A stretch of DNA of 7,712 bases from contig JAEUUM010000582.1 of the NCBI GenBank assembly GCA_016787375.1, forward strand, positions 1 through 7,712, given 5' to 3'. This DNA is from Saprospiraceae bacterium. GTDB lineage: Bacteria; Bacteroidota; Bacteroidia; Chitinophagales; Saprospiraceae. Shown here piece after piece: positions 5,832 to 7,712 of this stretch; the stretch's first letter is position 1; every line of letters starts with the position of its first letter. The translations under genes and the position numbers were made by a program. The notes beneath the pieces are model-generated. The model saw nothing but the letters and a program-made list of their open reading frames with translations, made no database searches and had not been told where the DNA came from.

Positions 5832-7178
5832 TTAATGGAATCCTCCTGCGCCAAAGTATAATTTTATTGGCCCATCAAGGGTGAGTTTTACTACTGTCAT
5901 GTAAGGATCTTTGCAATTTGACGGAATTGTGATAAAAACCCTTCCCGGAACTTCACTCCAAGATATTTTTCCAACAATTTTTGGAGTTATCTGGTCAGCG
6001 CGATTGAGAATTTCAGTGTGAATTATCTTGTTTTTCAATCCTTTTAAAACAATTTGTGAATCGCAATTACCAGGAGCAAACAGATACAAAATTGTGCTGT
6101 CAATGCTCAAGGTTGAGGCTCCATGAAAAAATCCATTGGGTAGCCCTGCTCTTGTGTTATAAATGGCACTCTTATTTCTTGAACACCATCCACCCAATTC
6201 GCCCAATACAAATTTTGCCTCCGAAGGTATGGTACCATCTTCACGTGGTCCAATATCAAGCAAAAGGTTTCCTCCTAAACCGATCACATCGGAAAACAAA
6301 GAAATAATTTCGAATGGTGTTTTCCAAGCAGTATCCTGTGGTTGCCAGCCCCAATTATTGTTTAAGGTCATACAAAGCTCCCACCAAGGATATGCCGGAC
6401 GCGAGATGGGTATATTTTGTTCAGGAGTTTCATAATCACCATATCCTTGTAATCTTCCGTTTATTATTGCATTTGCGTTATGTTCAAGAATCTGATTTCG
6501 GATTTGAGATGCTTTCCAATCCGATGCATTGTGCTCCCAATCGCCATCAAACCAAAAAAGATCAGGATTTAATTGTTTTGAAATTTCGTCAATTTGATCA
6601 AGATTAAACTGACAGAATTTTTCCCATTTTGAAATATTTGAGGAGATTGAATATCGGGAACTATCTTTTAAAAACCCTGTATAATCGGGGTGTGACCAAT
6701 CTAGCAATGAAAAATAAGCACCACACTTTATGTCTTTTTTTCTTAATTCAGAGAATAAAGGTTTGATAAGATCACGTTTTGCCTTTGATTTTTCCGTGAT
6801 GCTCCTCTCCTTGTATTTAGTTTCGAACAATGAGACCCCATCATGATGCTTGGTCGTAATAACTGCATACTTTGCACCTGATTTCGCTATAATTTCAGCC
6901 CACTCTTCAGGATTATAATTTGATGCGGTGAACCCCTTTAGCTCATCCATGTAATCATCGTAAGTAATTTTTTTATTGTAGAATGACCAGGACTCATCAA
7001 TGCCTTTTACGGAATAAATGCCCCAATGAATAAAAATTCCTAATTTTGCGTCTTCGAACCATTCCATCTTATTTTTGATTGAAATTGGATCCGTTTTTTG
7101 CTGAGCAAACACAAAACCATCCGGCCAACAGATTATAGTTGTAAAAAACAATAAAAATTTAAAGATTCTCATACACAT
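5832..7178 (-). CDS. Secreted GH29 alpha-L-fucosidase
   Basis: This enzyme should remove terminal alpha-L-fucose from glycans by a retaining mechanism outside the cytoplasm. Residues about 1-25 are a signal peptide ending VFA-QQ; Cys17 lacks a proper lipobox, so signal peptidase I cleavage is likely. The TIM-barrel shows the GH29 markers FIHWGIYSV (49-57), ITTKHHDGVSLF (107-118), GAYFSLLDWSHPDY (153-166) and LFWFDGDW (207-214). By alignment with the family, Asp211 in WFDG is the catalytic nucleophile. DYETPEQ (248-254) and PWWELCMTLNNNWGW (264-278) are also family-typical; I do not assign the acid/base residue. GNLLLDIGPREDGTIP (303-318) closes the barrel, and a beta-sandwich follows (about 345-436). 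There is no type IX sorting domain. Length is normal. The start could be Met1 (7178) or Met3 (7172); MRIFKFLLFF from Met3 is the more usual signal-peptide opening. No SusC/SusD or other glycan genes are adjacent within the window, so it is not obviously in a polysaccharide utilisation locus. Confidence 0.94.
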   Translation of the reverse strand: MCMRIFKFLLFFTTIICWPDGFVFAQQKTDPISIKNKMEWFEDAKLGIFIHWGIYSVKGIDESWSFYNKKITYDDYMDELKGFTASNYNPEEWAEIIAKSGAKYAVITTKHHDGVSLFETKYKERSITEKSKAKRDLIKPLFSELRKKDIKCGAYFSLLDWSHPDYTGFLKDSSRYSISSNISKWEKFCQFNLDQIDEISKQLNPDLFWFDGDWEHNASDWKASQIRNQILEHNANAIINGRLQGYGDYETPEQNIPISRPAYPWWELCMTLNNNWGWQPQDTAWKTPFEIISLFSDVIGLGGNLLLDIGPREDGTIPSEAKFVLGELGGWCSRNKSAIYNTRAGLPNGFFHGASTLSIDSTILYLFAPGNCDSQIVLKGLKNKIIHTEILNRADQITPKIVGKISWSEVPGRVFITIPSNCKDPYMTVVKLTLDGPIKLYFGAGGFH

Positions 7179-7229
7179 CGTTTAAATCTAAAAAATTAAC
7201 TTTTTGAATTACGTAATCGCTTCCCCAAT

Positions 7230-7237
7230 CAAAATTA
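7230..7237 (-). promoter_or_regulatory. Candidate -7 element (TAATTTTG) for the fucosidase
   Basis: The minus strand reads TAATTTTG, an exact TAnnTTTG match ending about 50 bases before the fucosidase start codon. No convincing -33 box is seen. It lies 22 bases from the divergent element at 7260, so the two promoters are nearly back to back. Confidence 0.45.
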
Positions 7238-7259
7238 TACAATTAGTCAAGATGAGCGG

Positions 7260-7267
7260 TAGATTTG
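7260..7267 (+). promoter_or_regulatory. Candidate -7 element (TAGATTTG) for the amidotransferase gene
   Basis: TAGATTTG matches TAnnTTTG exactly and ends 19 bases before the proposed TTG start at 7287. Its TAG is also the in-frame stop that bounds the reading frame upstream. Transcription would begin around 7272-7275, leaving TTG 7287 as the first usable initiation codon in frame. Confidence 0.45.
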
Positions 7268-7286
7268 TAAAAATAACACTGAAGCC

Positions 7287-7712
7287 TTGAAAGAATCCAT
7301 AAAATGCATTTTGATTGACAATCATGACTCTTTTGTCTACAACCTGTACAGATATTTGGATGAAATCTTACCGGGTCAAGTAAGGGTCATGAAAAATGAT
7401 GAAGTCGATTTTGGCCAATTGAGTCTTGCGCAAATGATAATTATTTCTCCGGGGCCCGATCTTCCTGAAAAATCGGGCAGAACTATGGAAGTTATAAAAT
7501 TATTTAATGAAAGAATTCCAATATTAGGAATTTGCCTTGGGCATCAATGTATAATTGAATATTATGGCGGTAAACTTTTCAGATTAGAAAATGTCTGTCA
7601 TGGTGTTGTTTCCGAAGTTGAGATTATCGATAAATCTGATGTTTTATACAAGAATGTTGGAAGTCCCTTTAAAGCAGGTAGATATCACTCGTGGGTTGCG
7701 TCAACAGATTTT
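7287..7712 (+). CDS. Anthranilate/aminodeoxychorismate synthase glutamine amidotransferase subunit (C-terminus beyond window)
   Basis: The 142 visible residues belong to the class I glutamine amidotransferases of the TrpG/PabA type. These release ammonia from glutamine for the partner chorismate-using subunit, in tryptophan or folate synthesis. The N-terminal strand and loop CILIDNHDSFVYNL (7-20) are diagnostic. IIISPGPDLPEKSG (51-64) holds the oxyanion/Gly-Pro loop, GICLGHQ (81-87) carries the nucleophile Cys83, and GRYHSW (131-136) is the usual RYHS segment. The catalytic His-Glu pair lies past the right edge. TrpG and PabA cannot be separated without the partner gene, so I give no symbol. 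No ATG occurs in frame between the upstream TAG (7260-7262) and the conserved core. TTG at 7287 gives MKESIKCILIDN, a sensible N-terminus. An ATG at 7304 is out of frame and stops after four codons. Confidence 0.9.
   Translation, partial: MKESIKCILIDNHDSFVYNLYRYLDEILPGQVRVMKNDEVDFGQLSLAQMIIISPGPDLPEKSGRTMEVIKLFNERIPILGICLGHQCIIEYYGGKLFRLENVCHGVVSEVEIIDKSDVLYKNVGSPFKAGRYHSWVASTDF

Noticed and set aside
6056..6607. Three overlapping plus-strand ORFs antisense to the fucosidase
   Set aside because: The GH29 frame on the minus strand carries all family motifs; the plus-strand products resemble nothing and overlap one another in different frames.

Overview
This AT-rich window most likely comes from a member of the Bacteroidota. 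Three things point there. The gene starts lack Shine-Dalgarno sequences. TAnnTTTG-type -7 promoter elements lie just upstream of five of the seven genes. The UvrB motif VI reads TQTAGRAARN, which I recall as the Bacteroidota form. A secreted cohesin-like protein at the left edge hints at the Saprospirales/Saprospiraceae side of the phylum; this is inference from recalled family resemblance, not a search result.

Layout, left to right: (1) a left-truncated secreted protein on the minus strand (1-550), probably with a cohesin-like beta-sandwich; (2) an AT-rich divergent intergenic region (551-824); (3) a 12-helix APC-superfamily amino-acid permease on the plus strand (825-2309); (4) an EVE-domain (PUA-like) protein on the minus strand (2306-2719), whose stop codon overlaps the permease stop codon; (5) a divergent promoter region and full-length uvrB on the plus strand (2881-4899), with a promoter element so close to the ATG that the mRNA is probably leaderless; (6) an NADPH-dependent FMN reductase-like flavoprotein on the minus strand (4925-5476); (7) a 355-base gene-free stretch with a strong minus-strand intrinsic terminator and two other inverted repeats; (8) a secreted GH29 alpha-L-fucosidase on the minus strand (5832-7178 as the longest form); (9) a compact divergent promoter region; and (10) a right-truncated glutamine amidotransferase subunit of the TrpG/PabA family on the plus strand (7287 to the edge), which appears to use a TTG start.

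The genes do not form one pathway. They alternate strand as single units: nucleotide excision repair, amino-acid uptake, flavin reduction, fucose release and chorismate metabolism. There are no insertion sequences, CRISPR arrays, RNA genes, integrases or defence islands. I looked for an undescribed system and did not find one. What merits a second look is local: the overlapping convergent stops, the probable leaderless uvrB message, the non-ATG amidotransferase start, and the structured 3' region of the fucosidase transcript.
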